A program made the translations under genes and the position numbers. From NCBI GenBank assembly GCA_965225955.1, contig CBDDBX010000015.1, positions 1 through 64,000 on the forward strand: 64,000 bases of DNA, given 5' to 3'. The notes beneath the pieces are model-generated. The model searched no databases, had not been told where the DNA came from, and worked only from the letters and a program-made list of their open reading frames with translations. This stretch comes from CBDDBX01 sp965225955 (GTDB lineage Bacteria > Acidobacteriota > Aminicenantia > UBA2199). Below, one piece after another: positions 10,401 through 19,978 of the stretch (its first letter is position 1; each line of letters starts with the position of its first letter).

Positions 10401-13400
10401 TCCGGGAGGAGCAGTTAATGATAGCCGTAAGATCAGACTCTCAGAGAGAGGTGATCAGTCCCTTATAGCAAGACTTCCTTACGGATGGTCTCCTGCAGGA
10501 GCAGTGGATTTCATATACAGCGGAGATAAGATTACAGCTAAAGCCGTTATGAGAGTTCCCAACAGATTCAGTATAACAGACCCATCACTCCTGATGCTTG
10601 CCCGTTACGATGAGACTACTTTTGCATGGTATGCAGAGTCCATGGTATCTGTATCAGAGAACGGCCTAGAAGCTTCAGTTGATAAGTCCGGGGCTTATGT
10701 ATTCCTGATTAAGGATACAGCTCCTGTTGAGGTTCCTGTTCAGGAGATGGGAACAGCACTTAAAGGTACAGCAGCTCCATCAATGGCTTCAGCTCCACAG
10801 GCGACTCTGGTATTTGATCCTGAACTGATCTATCCGGGAACAAGTTCTGCAGGAACACTTCTGCTTACAACAACAGAGAGAGTGCCCAGTGGTATCGGTG
10901 TAACCGCCAGTATCAGCGAAGAGCATGAACTGCTTTCAGGAACTAAAACAGTTCCTGTGCCTTATAAGAGTGATATGATTGCCTACAGTTACGGCAATTC
11001 ACAGCAGAAGGTGGTATTCCCTGTATCTCCCGATACATCCATTAAGATAACAGAACTTAAACTTGGTGAGATAACCACAGCCATTACCCTCTACAGCCCC
11101 GGAGATGGTGGTGTAGTAGTTGGTAGTGAAGGTGGAACTGTAACCGGTAATGGTGGAGTTGAGGTAGTTATTCCAAAGGATGCCCTCAATGTTCCTGTTG
11201 CTGTACGTATAGATAAGATAGAGTCTCTGAATGCAGTAACAGCACCTCAGGGATTTGAGATAACAGGTGGTGTGAACCTTGCTCTGAGCGGAGCAGTACT
11301 TGCACATTCAGCAGAGCTTAAACTTCCTCTGGAATCATCAGTACTTCAGGGTATAACAGCAGAAGATCAGCTGTTTATTGTAAGAGCAGAGAAGAGTGGT
11401 GATATTGCCTTCCTCCAGCTTGTTACAAAGGCAGTTAAGAGCAGTAACGGAGTTGTTTCTGCAGATGCAGCAGATTTAACAGTACCTCTTGATGGAGTCC
11501 GTAAGGGAGGAACTATCCTCTTCTTAAGATCTCTTGGGGAGATGGGATATATTAAGGGGGTAGTTACTGATAAAGGTACACCACTTGAAGGTGGTCTTGT
11601 TTCCCTTGATTCCCACGGCATTAAATCTGTTTCAAAATCAGCAGGTGCCTATGTTAACCTTGCAACAATAGGTAACAGTGGTGCTGAAGCTCTTAATATA
11701 AAGAGTTATGACAAGGGATCAGCAGCAGTTAACCTGCCTTCAAAAGATGGTATTGTTAATCTGAATATCGATATACAGCTTACTCCACCGGAGATCAGCT
11801 CCATGTCCCCGGCATCGGGTTCAGCAGGAGTTGATGAGAGTGCAGTAGTAGAGATAATATTCTCAGAACCAGTAGATCCTGTAAGTCTGAGTAGCAATAA
11901 CTTCTACCTTGTGGAAGGTATTAAGAAACTTTCAGGGAGAATCAATCTTGATGATACCGGCTTAAGAGCCACCTGGACTCCAAAGGAGGCTTATGGCTCA
12001 GATAAGGAGATTGCAGTAGTACTGTCAACTGGTATCCGTGATATGAACGGCAATAATCTCCAGAATCCATGGAACGGTAATTTCAGAACTGTAGACAGAA
12101 CTCCACCTGAGGCAGATCCCACAAAGATTGCCATAGGTATTCCTGATGATTCAGGAACAAGTACTGTTTCCGGTAGTGCCGGAGCAGTTGATCCTGGAAC
12201 AGTTATTGCGATATATAACCCCAGAACCCAGGAGACCATCACGGTCACCGCAGGTTCAGATGGTTCATTCAGTGGAACTATAGCAGCAACTCTGAATGAT
12301 CGTCTTCTTGTAACTATAAAAGATCCTTCAGGTAATGTTACTGAGATAGGTTCACTTCCTTTTGTAAGTGAAGATGGTAAAACCGCTGTACTTGATGAGT
12401 CCGGTGGTGAGTTTACTACTCCTGAAGGTATGAAGATTGTACTGGAGCCTGGAACCATTGATGGCCCTGCAAAGGTAACAGTTGAGAAACTTGCAGCTCC
12501 TGCAGGGGAGACACCTGACTTCTTAAGTATGAAGGGTGGTCTTAAGGTAAGTTTCAGAGGTAATCTTCCCAAGAAGATGTTTAAGGTATCTGTACCGGCT
12601 CCTGTATCTCCGCCTCCGGGGGAGAGATACTTCCTTCTTCAGGAGCGTGAGCTTCTGGGTAAACCAGCTTACATGCTTATAGACTCAGCTTCAATTAAAG
12701 GTGATAAGCTTGAGAATAATGGTAATGTGCTGCAGGATTTTGGTGGAACCGCAGAAGTTGGTGCTCCAATAGCATCCAGTACATCCTCAGGTCAGAGAGG
12801 AGTAACAGAGCTACCTGAAAACGTAGTAGAGTACGCCTTTGTGCCTCCTGTTCCGGGAGATAATGGTGAGAATGGTTATATAACAAATAATGAACGTAAT
12901 AAGTGGAATCCTCATCTCTCATGGTCATCGGGTTACTGGATGGCAGCATATCAGGAGGCTCTTATCGGCCTTGTTGAGTATGACTATCTTGCCCCGGGAC
13001 GTAGTATCGTTCTTGAGAAGATGCACTCAATGAAGATGGATAAGAAGATGTATATTCCTGTTCAGGTTAAGAATAGTTTCACTATATCTGTTGTTGATGA
13101 TGATACCGGAGAAGAACTTTTCAAACGTCTTAGTGATGGTGTAGCCAGTGCCGGTGTGTACAATTTTGGTTCCTTTAGTGATGACTCAATTGCACCAACA
13201 GTGGAGGCAGCATCTGGTGGAATATGGTCTTCGATTATAAATGTGAAGAGTGGTAAATCCACTTATGGTAATCTCACAGTAACAGGTGATGCAGCAAGTG
13301 GAGATTCTCTTACAGTAACAGTGAGCGGAACTGCAGGTACAGCGGTTCGTGCAAATGGTAAGAAGCCTGGTAAAGTAAGGCTCTATAATGGGGATAAGGT

Positions 13401-16400
13401 TACCGAAGCCAGTGCTCAGGCTGATGGTAGTTTCAGTGTATCTATAGGAGCAAAATTTTCAGATCGCCTTCTTCTGACAGTTGAAAAGGGTAATGTGGAA
13501 CTGAAATCCCAGATGATATTGAAATTCTCTGAACAGCTTCAGGTGAACTGGAGTGAAGAAGATGAGCCTGTAAGGATTTATGAAGCAGATAAAGAGAGTG
13601 AAGAGTTTCCGGTAGCAGTTGAATATATTCCTGCATCAGCTTCTCTTGTAGTTACTTCAGAAGGGGCTTTAAAAGAGGATACCCGTTATGTAATTGCTAT
13701 TGAGGATGTAAAGGATCAGACCGGCAATGGAGTAACAGTTAAATACAATTTCCGTACCAGAAAGAGTTCCCGTATCTATGCTGGAACTAATATGAAGAGA
13801 GTTCAGTCCAACCTTCTGAACGGTAAATATCTCTACTCAGCTGATGCAGTGTTCAGTGGAACAGGATACAAGAGCAGTATTGTAGTATCAGATGTTTCCA
13901 ATCCGGTAAAACCTGTTAAACTAGGCACTCTGGATATTGGCGGAGGTATTATCCGGGATATGTGTATGTGGGGAGAAGACAGGCTTATTGTGGTTGGTGG
14001 CGGAGATCCCGGATTTGGTTATCTGAGAGTAATAAACGTCACAAACCCCGGAGCTCCTTCCTATCATGGACAGGCAGTAAAGATCAGTTCCGGTACAGCT
14101 GGGGGAGAATTTTACTATGGCCGTCCGATTACAGTCTGTGTTGCTGGTGATTATGCCTTTGTTGCCATATCAGGTGCGGGTATGTCTGTAGTAAAACCTG
14201 ATCGGGCATTAAAGCCTGTAAGGGCTGGTTTCTATTATGCCGGAGCTTATGGTGGGCTTACAGCAGGAGTTAAAGCGTATCAGAAGAAGGGCATTACTTA
14301 TGCTGTTCTTGCAGATAGTGACTGGGGTTTAAGAATAATTAATGCTACACAACCAGGAAGGCTTGATGGTTATGAAGCCGACTATACAGTTGGGCAGTTG
14401 ATTGGAGAAGATGCCTTTGGTTCAAGAAACCTGAGTATAGACTCCATGGATCTTGTTACAGAGTTTCCTGTTGACCTTAATGAGGATGGACGGATCAATC
14501 CCGGAGAAGAGAGGGATCTGGTAATATTCAACTCTTCAAGTAAAGGTAAACTCTATGTTGCAGATATAACAGACCCTGCAAACCCTTATGTTCTGGGGAA
14601 TATTGAGACAGATAAGGCAGGAATTAATGATCTGACAATAGATAAAGATAAAAAACTTATTTATGGACTTGTTCATAATAAGGGGATAGTTGGTTACAGC
14701 ATCGATTTTAAAGGCAGGGACTTCTCGTATACAAAGAAAGAGAAGCTTGCTGTAGAGATAGAGACAGAGGGTAATGCCAATCATGGTCTTGTTATTGATA
14801 AACATCTGAATCTTGTATATACAGCTAAGGCAGATGCAGGTATTCAGATAACCCGTATTGCCAAGCCAACGGTTAAGTTTGTGAAGCAATCCGGTGATGA
14901 CTATATTGAGATAGACAGAGTCGCACCAACAGGTACTGCATCTGCAGATAATCCAGGTAATCTTACAGATACAGTCCATATTATGGCAGTGCTTCCTGGT
15001 AAAGTGGCTTCCAAAGTATATGCAGAGTTGAGATCCCTTAATATTGAGGGAATGGATGTAATACCTTATAAAAAAGGTAAAACTGCAACTTTCTTTGACA
15101 GTATTGAGCTGAAGAGAGTTACAGATGATCCGATGAGTGTTAAATATAAGCTTTTTGTTTCAGACCCGATTAAAGTAACCCGTCGTATATGGGATAGTGA
15201 TGAGCAGAATGCTGTTCTTGTTTCAGGAGATCAGATTGAGTGCCGTCTCTCCAGTAAGTTTTATGAGCTTCTGGAAAAAGAGAGTGGTGAATATATCTAC
15301 CTTACTTATGAAGACTGTGTAAATGCTTCAGATAGAAAACCTTCTGTCAGAGCAGATCTTGCAGACCGCCGTGGTAATTTCAGTGGTAGTTCGGATTATC
15401 CTAATTCACCTGCTAATAATCCTTCTGTTGATGGTGGGGTTATTCTTCATACCGGTGAGGCTGTTGAGGGAATGACTGACCTGAGAGTAAGAAGCAGGGG
15501 GCTGGATTTCGCATTTTCCAGAGTCTGGAGATCTGAAGCTGATTATAATGGACCAATGGGTCTTGGTTGGGATCACGCCTATAATAAAAGGCTTGTAGTA
15601 CTGCTTTCCGGTAATATTGAGTGGTATGATGGTACCGGGCGTCGTGAGAAGTTTATTCGTACTGATGGTGGTGCTTATATGTCTCCGCCGGGTCAGAATG
15701 CTATGCTTAAATCGAGAGCTGAGTATTTTGTGATTGATCATTTTGATGGAACTCTTGAGTATTATTCACGTCAGGGGCGTTTGATGAAGATTGTGGATCG
15801 TTCCGGTAATAAGATGTTCTTCTATTATAATTTTGCGGGTCAGCTTGAAGAGGCTGTGGACTCTATGGGCAGATCTGTCTATTTTGAATATAAGGGTTAT
15901 CCTGATCCAGCTAATCCTCTTGCGGATCTTAATTCCGGCAGACTTGTGGGGGTTAGTGATTTTAAAGGTCGCAGAGTGAGTTTTATATATAGCGGTGCTG
16001 GTGATCTTTTTGAAGCTGATCAGTATGGAAGACACCATCGTTATACTTATGGTGCTTCGATGAGTGGTAAGAATCTTTTAACTCAGTATATTGCTCCCAA
16101 AGGCAATGTTTTAAGATCTATTAGTTATAGTCCTGCAACAGGTAAGGTTCATCAGCAGAGTCTTAATGGTGTCAGGTTTGAGTATACTCCCGGGCTCAAT
16201 GCGCTTGTAAAGGATGGTAACGATAATGTTACAACTTATAAGCACGATAGTACTGAAAACGGTGTTCTGGTTAGTAAAGTGGAGCCTGGTGGTTTTAAAA
16301 CCAGCTACTCCTATGATATTTACAATCGTCTTATTGATAATAAGTTCCCAAGGCTTAACGGAAAACTTTTTGGTTATGCAGGGCGGAGTAATATGATTGG

Positions 16401-19400
16401 ATCTGTTACTGATTATCCTGCTCCTGCTTCCGGTGGTGTTAATGAGCTTACACAATTTGCTTATGAGGATTTTACCAGAAGGTTGAAGAAGGTAACTTAC
16501 AGTAATGGTTATTCAAAGGATTTTGTCTACAACAGAAAGGGACAGTTGAGTATGGAGAGGGATTCTGCAAGTAATGTAAGGCGTTATAAATATGCGGCGG
16601 AATCAGCTTTTGGAGGTTCTTCTGTAGGTAGAACTCTTGATAATGAGACTGGTGGTTATCTTAACAGCTCTTCCAGTTCATACAATGGTAGTGAGGGTCA
16701 GGGATTTGATACAACTTATAAACCTGATGATTATGGTCTTTCTGTTGGTGGTGTTGCCGATGGTATCAACTCCTCAAAAACCTATAATAATTATGATGAA
16801 GTAATCGGTGAACAGGTTTATGCTGGTGGTTATCTGGTAACTCGTAATTATGACCGGGATAAGAATGGTAATATCACTAAGTCTGATGTTACTGGTGGCA
16901 ATTCGAGTCGTTCAACAATCTATAGTTATGATGATAATGATATGATCTCCTCTACTACAGATAGTAGTGGTGTTACTGGTTATGGTTATGATTCCAATGG
17001 TAATGTAAATAGTATTACTGCTCCTTCTGTTTCTGCGACATTTGGTTATGATGGTCGTAATCTTGTGCAGGGTGTTACAAGTGGAGGAGGGAACTGGAGT
17101 TTTAGTTATGATGGTAACTACAATCCTACGTCAAGTACCGACCCCCGGGGTAATACTACTCAATATAGTTATGATGGTTTTGATAATATGTCCGGTTCAG
17201 TAGATGCTCTTGGTGATGGTAGTCTGATTCAGCGTGAGATATTTGGTAATCTTATGAAGCTTAAGGTTCGTGATAGTGCAGGCAATATTATCCGTGATTC
17301 AGTTAAGCAGTATGATCCGGCGGGACGTCTTGTTTCTTATGTTATTAAGAATCCTGATGGCCCTGATGTGAGTTATACGATCTCTTATGATGATGTTACC
17401 AGAACAGTAACTGTAACAGATGCTCTTAACAGGATTTCCACTGTTACTAAGAATGAGAAGGGGCAGGTGGTTACTGAGGTTGATGCTGAAGGTAATAGGG
17501 TGGATTACTTCTATGAAGATGGAAGAAACAACCTGACCCGTAAGGTTGAGACTATGAAGAGTGAAGGTAATTATACTACCACCTATAAATATGATGCTTT
17601 TAACAGGTTAATTGAGGAGAGAAATCCTGAAGGTAATACTGCTCAGTTTACTTATAATATGCTTGGTCAGCTTACAGGTAGTGTTGATTTTGCCGGAAAT
17701 AGTATTACTCACTTCTATAATCATCAGACTGGCTGGAAAGAGTGGACTATGAAGGGGAGTATCAAGACCAATTATGGTTACTATGCTAATGGTAAACTGA
17801 AGACTATTACTGATAGTAAAGGTCAGGAGACTCTTTATAATTATGATGATATGTGGCGTCTGGAAAAGGTTACCTATCCTGATGGTTCTTTTAAGAAGTA
17901 TGGTTATGATCCTGCAGGTAATGTTATCTCAGAAACTCAGAGAGATGGTACTAAGATTACCAATACTTTTGATGCTGTTAATCGTGTAACTGCGAGATCA
18001 ATCGTTCATAGTGGAGCTACTGGGGGTGTTACTTCAGAAACTTATAAATATGATGCTATGAGTCGTATTGTTAAGGCTGTGAATGATGATGCTACTGTTG
18101 ATAGATCTTATGATGGTGTCGGTCGTCTTTCAAGTGAAACCCAGAATGGTAGAACCGTTCGTTTTGGTTATGATGCTGTTAATAATCTGACTTCTGTTAT
18201 TTATTCGAATGGTCGTGTTATTAATCGGAGGTTTGATAAGCTTAATCGTCCTGATCGTATTATGGATGGTGCTAATGTTCTTGCTGAGATGGAGTATACA
18301 GGTAAGATGTCACGTTACCTCTCAAAGAGTTACGGAAACGGTGACATGGTTAACTACCTCTATGACCTTGGCCGGAGGATGAAGAGTAAGACAGCTAAGA
18401 ATGCTTCAAATGCTATTGTAAATAAATATACATATGCATATAATGAATCCGGTATGAGAACGTCTGAAACAAGAGGCCACGATTCAAATATGCAGACAAC
18501 ATATGGCTATGATAATGTTTATCGTCTGACTAAATTTACTGAGAATGCTGGTTCTGAAAGTGAAGTGTCAACAACGGTTAAACTTGATGTTGTAGATAAT
18601 ATTATGAAGATGACTGTTAAGAAGGGCGAAGATGAAACTGTTATAAATCCTGAAGTATCAGGGAGCAGACTTAATCAATATAGCTCTTTTGGTGACTGGG
18701 GCTTTGCTTATGACCTGAACGGTAACACTACCAGAAAAGGAACCCAGCAGTTCACATACAACTATCGTAATGCTCTTATCAGTCATACTGATCCAAATGG
18801 AACTACAACATTTAAGTATGATACATTTGGTAGAAGAACTGAGAAGACAGTAGGTTCAGTTACAACTAAATACATCTACTCAGGCAATCAGGTTATAGAG
18901 GAACTGGATGGTAGTAACGTTCTGACTAAACAGTATGTATATGGTGCTGGAATTGATGAGGTCTTCAACGTTAAGATCCTCACAGGTGATAAAGCAGGAG
19001 ACTATTATTACCATACAGACGGTATAGGTTCAATCACAGCTATCACTGATAAAGATGGTAACATCGTTGAGCGTGTCAAATATGGACTCTACGGAATCCC
19101 AACAATACTTGACAAAGATGGCAACGAAATAGTTGAATCCACAATCGGCAACACATATATGTTCCAGGGCAGAAGATATGAAAAATCACTCAACATGTAT
19201 TATTACAGAGCAAGATTCCTAGATCCAACCACAGGACGCTTCCTGTCTCCAGATCCATTAGGATATGTTGACTCACTCAACCTCTACCAAGCCGGGAATA
19301 TGAATTTGGTCAACTTCGTAGATCCTTTGGGGGAATATTTTGCACCACAAAGTAAAGCTGCGGAGAAATTATTAAATAAAGTTAAGGCGGAAGCTGCTAG

Positions 19401-19977
19401 AGATCCTAATAAAGCTGACTTTAATAAGAAAATTAAAGAAATGGAGAAAAGTGACGTTGAATTTCAGATTAAAGTAAGCAGATATCATCCAAATGATAGA
19501 AAGAAAAGTACACGTGGTGGTGAAGCATATGCAAAAGAAGTAAGAAGAGAAGGCAAGTTGAAGAAAGTTATTGTATTAGAAGTTTTCAAAACTAATGCAA
19601 TACGTATGCCTATAGAGGGACGTTTGGCTCATGAAATGGTACATGGTCACCAATTCTTGAAAGGTAAGGTTGGTTATATGCTTCTTAAAGGTAAGTCAAT
19701 ACCACAGTTTTATGATATTACAGATGAAGTTGAAGCTATTAAAACTCAAGCTAAATTTGACACAAACAGAGATTCAACTTTAGAAGGTGTTAAAGATGCT
19801 ATTAGAGATGGTAAAGGTGACGACGGCATAAAAAAACATCTCAGAAACATTGATGCATATAAAAATGTGAAAGAGGCAGATAGAAGAACACCTGAAGGTA
19901 AAACGGATGATTATGTTCTTATAAATGGTGGTAGAGGTATTATGTTCTACTTTTATCGCCCAAAGAAAGGTGAATGA
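7447..19977 (+). CDS. Giant Rhs/YD-repeat polymorphic toxin with Ig-like and propeller-like N-terminal half
   Basis: A 4176-residue protein with an N-terminal signal-like hydrophobic segment (about residues 8-27); nearby in-frame Met codons at 7459 and 7462 are alternative starts. About residues 256-580 are repeated Ig-like (glucodextranase/Big-type) units. About 585-690 is a Big_5 domain. Around 970-1700 are regulatory-like and GG-T-V...P-x-x-A modules resembling ZU5-type sheets. About 2108-2480 look like LVIVD/beta-propeller repeats. About 2661-3959 form the Rhs core with a DUF6531-like entry (GLGWDHAYNKRL) and many YDxxGN-type YD repeats. The core closes with the usual ARFLDPTTGRFLSPDPLGY segment, a second DPLG follows at 3959-3962, and the variable tip is about 3963-4176. 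Family knowledge: Rhs cores form a shell enclosing a C-terminal toxin. The WG-repeat gene starts 2 nt after the stop. The export route is not visible. Confidence 0.88.
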   Translation: MRDIMMLKRVVLFISMLGLLMGASLWADDFYVTEEISLPTGICVHFNKKVNMSTITPSSLYIMGKEGNIERNVKLKRFGRGKKIYITFKDKFFVPVKPFILVLTPDIKSTEGESLKDGLIMGRHFKTGVGCSFKDRISNSPRIVISKGAAWWIPWRWFPCWYPPEINITGIDAGGTHDSGTTAVVNLSDPNNDIVWGYSFIDFKPYTPGTPVTENGNHWLLTFAADKTLRGAVDFRNFKIEESSPPAIVSIDPSEDQLVKHTSFTIRGVVNNCAEVLVNGDKATLNGDNFIHNMSLTEGKNLISIEAKSPQGSDKASVTVTLDSTAPTVTLNSPAADYISGQSTVDIMGVVEDAMPGRVELHIGSEVTEGTLAGRYFRFNNASFSTEGTSGYKVVAYDKAGNRGEVNGTVTLDTTVPTVTINAPQTGFMTRQSGVVVRGSVNDNSVSKVSLNGRTLTLDNGEFLTTCNLTEGQNRLEVAAIDAAGNRGTKETIVTLDTRAPNLVVYTPQEGYSRTSTVTVSGSVDDPHFASLKVNGTSVTPQGKSFSLTGVNLEPGDNSIEVVATDSMGNRAVRTINLNFDGGSPEIVSTSPENSNAGVPVTDAVKVVISEEVDPVTVTPASLNLTDSTGNAVNAKFSVDGKNIELRPSEALKSAEKFTLNITQGIKDRAGNPLKAGRSIEFTTVDSSAPDAPVLGALPEKTFNNSVVVTGSAEAGTTIKVNGGQSTAETVVADSGKFTVEVELVTGKVNRLEATATDEQGNESAPTEALIRQDDSIFSVFDAELSGDTITVNFSASADISTLTADSIKIITPSGSETFTASAGVEENSVAIKASGNLEGMVVNLKVLTTVKDSASRSLSSEFTKTFNGAGGDNIVTGEVYDDVTGLLMEQAVVTPVRVNGSAPGTPTPTALSSKRGEFALTLSGGTAVLRIDKAGYLRAYRTVATAAGFGSCAFDTRLIADRGSESDIDSNGGTVKAGDSMVIVPGGAVNDSRKIRLSERGDQSLIARLPYGWSPAGAVDFIYSGDKITAKAVMRVPNRFSITDPSLLMLARYDETTFAWYAESMVSVSENGLEASVDKSGAYVFLIKDTAPVEVPVQEMGTALKGTAAPSMASAPQATLVFDPELIYPGTSSAGTLLLTTTERVPSGIGVTASISEEHELLSGTKTVPVPYKSDMIAYSYGNSQQKVVFPVSPDTSIKITELKLGEITTAITLYSPGDGGVVVGSEGGTVTGNGGVEVVIPKDALNVPVAVRIDKIESLNAVTAPQGFEITGGVNLALSGAVLAHSAELKLPLESSVLQGITAEDQLFIVRAEKSGDIAFLQLVTKAVKSSNGVVSADAADLTVPLDGVRKGGTILFLRSLGEMGYIKGVVTDKGTPLEGGLVSLDSHGIKSVSKSAGAYVNLATIGNSGAEALNIKSYDKGSAAVNLPSKDGIVNLNIDIQLTPPEISSMSPASGSAGVDESAVVEIIFSEPVDPVSLSSNNFYLVEGIKKLSGRINLDDTGLRATWTPKEAYGSDKEIAVVLSTGIRDMNGNNLQNPWNGNFRTVDRTPPEADPTKIAIGIPDDSGTSTVSGSAGAVDPGTVIAIYNPRTQETITVTAGSDGSFSGTIAATLNDRLLVTIKDPSGNVTEIGSLPFVSEDGKTAVLDESGGEFTTPEGMKIVLEPGTIDGPAKVTVEKLAAPAGETPDFLSMKGGLKVSFRGNLPKKMFKVSVPAPVSPPPGERYFLLQERELLGKPAYMLIDSASIKGDKLENNGNVLQDFGGTAEVGAPIASSTSSGQRGVTELPENVVEYAFVPPVPGDNGENGYITNNERNKWNPHLSWSSGYWMAAYQEALIGLVEYDYLAPGRSIVLEKMHSMKMDKKMYIPVQVKNSFTISVVDDDTGEELFKRLSDGVASAGVYNFGSFSDDSIAPTVEAASGGIWSSIINVKSGKSTYGNLTVTGDAASGDSLTVTVSGTAGTAVRANGKKPGKVRLYNGDKVTEASAQADGSFSVSIGAKFSDRLLLTVEKGNVELKSQMILKFSEQLQVNWSEEDEPVRIYEADKESEEFPVAVEYIPASASLVVTSEGALKEDTRYVIAIEDVKDQTGNGVTVKYNFRTRKSSRIYAGTNMKRVQSNLLNGKYLYSADAVFSGTGYKSSIVVSDVSNPVKPVKLGTLDIGGGIIRDMCMWGEDRLIVVGGGDPGFGYLRVINVTNPGAPSYHGQAVKISSGTAGGEFYYGRPITVCVAGDYAFVAISGAGMSVVKPDRALKPVRAGFYYAGAYGGLTAGVKAYQKKGITYAVLADSDWGLRIINATQPGRLDGYEADYTVGQLIGEDAFGSRNLSIDSMDLVTEFPVDLNEDGRINPGEERDLVIFNSSSKGKLYVADITDPANPYVLGNIETDKAGINDLTIDKDKKLIYGLVHNKGIVGYSIDFKGRDFSYTKKEKLAVEIETEGNANHGLVIDKHLNLVYTAKADAGIQITRIAKPTVKFVKQSGDDYIEIDRVAPTGTASADNPGNLTDTVHIMAVLPGKVASKVYAELRSLNIEGMDVIPYKKGKTATFFDSIELKRVTDDPMSVKYKLFVSDPIKVTRRIWDSDEQNAVLVSGDQIECRLSSKFYELLEKESGEYIYLTYEDCVNASDRKPSVRADLADRRGNFSGSSDYPNSPANNPSVDGGVILHTGEAVEGMTDLRVRSRGLDFAFSRVWRSEADYNGPMGLGWDHAYNKRLVVLLSGNIEWYDGTGRREKFIRTDGGAYMSPPGQNAMLKSRAEYFVIDHFDGTLEYYSRQGRLMKIVDRSGNKMFFYYNFAGQLEEAVDSMGRSVYFEYKGYPDPANPLADLNSGRLVGVSDFKGRRVSFIYSGAGDLFEADQYGRHHRYTYGASMSGKNLLTQYIAPKGNVLRSISYSPATGKVHQQSLNGVRFEYTPGLNALVKDGNDNVTTYKHDSTENGVLVSKVEPGGFKTSYSYDIYNRLIDNKFPRLNGKLFGYAGRSNMIGSVTDYPAPASGGVNELTQFAYEDFTRRLKKVTYSNGYSKDFVYNRKGQLSMERDSASNVRRYKYAAESAFGGSSVGRTLDNETGGYLNSSSSSYNGSEGQGFDTTYKPDDYGLSVGGVADGINSSKTYNNYDEVIGEQVYAGGYLVTRNYDRDKNGNITKSDVTGGNSSRSTIYSYDDNDMISSTTDSSGVTGYGYDSNGNVNSITAPSVSATFGYDGRNLVQGVTSGGGNWSFSYDGNYNPTSSTDPRGNTTQYSYDGFDNMSGSVDALGDGSLIQREIFGNLMKLKVRDSAGNIIRDSVKQYDPAGRLVSYVIKNPDGPDVSYTISYDDVTRTVTVTDALNRISTVTKNEKGQVVTEVDAEGNRVDYFYEDGRNNLTRKVETMKSEGNYTTTYKYDAFNRLIEERNPEGNTAQFTYNMLGQLTGSVDFAGNSITHFYNHQTGWKEWTMKGSIKTNYGYYANGKLKTITDSKGQETLYNYDDMWRLEKVTYPDGSFKKYGYDPAGNVISETQRDGTKITNTFDAVNRVTARSIVHSGATGGVTSETYKYDAMSRIVKAVNDDATVDRSYDGVGRLSSETQNGRTVRFGYDAVNNLTSVIYSNGRVINRRFDKLNRPDRIMDGANVLAEMEYTGKMSRYLSKSYGNGDMVNYLYDLGRRMKSKTAKNASNAIVNKYTYAYNESGMRTSETRGHDSNMQTTYGYDNVYRLTKFTENAGSESEVSTTVKLDVVDNIMKMTVKKGEDETVINPEVSGSRLNQYSSFGDWGFAYDLNGNTTRKGTQQFTYNYRNALISHTDPNGTTTFKYDTFGRRTEKTVGSVTTKYIYSGNQVIEELDGSNVLTKQYVYGAGIDEVFNVKILTGDKAGDYYYHTDGIGSITAITDKDGNIVERVKYGLYGIPTILDKDGNEIVESTIGNTYMFQGRRYEKSLNMYYYRARFLDPTTGRFLSPDPLGYVDSLNLYQAGNMNLVNFVDPLGEYFAPQSKAAEKLLNKVKAEAARDPNKADFNKKIKEMEKSDVEFQIKVSRYHPNDRKKSTRGGEAYAKEVRREGKLKKVIVLEVFKTNAIRMPIEGRLAHEMVHGHQFLKGKVGYMLLKGKSIPQFYDITDEVEAIKTQAKFDTNRDSTLEGVKDAIRDGKGDDGIKKHLRNIDAYKNVKEADRRTPEGKTDDYVLINGGRGIMFYFYRPKKGE
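19333..19974 (+). other. Rhs C-terminal tip: putative HExxH metallopeptidase toxin domain
   Basis: About 213 residues follow the second DPLG of the Rhs core. The segment HEMVHGHQF places H4062, E4063 and H4066 as a zincin HExxH motif. An acidic stretch follows (ITDEVEAIKTQ), in which a Glu could serve as third ligand. The preceding core is rich in glycine and YD motifs, while this segment is Lys-rich and visibly more A-rich in its DNA, as expected for a tip exchanged by recombination. Inference: a secreted peptidase toxin. Substrate unknown. Confidence 0.65.
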
Positions 19978-19978
19978 T

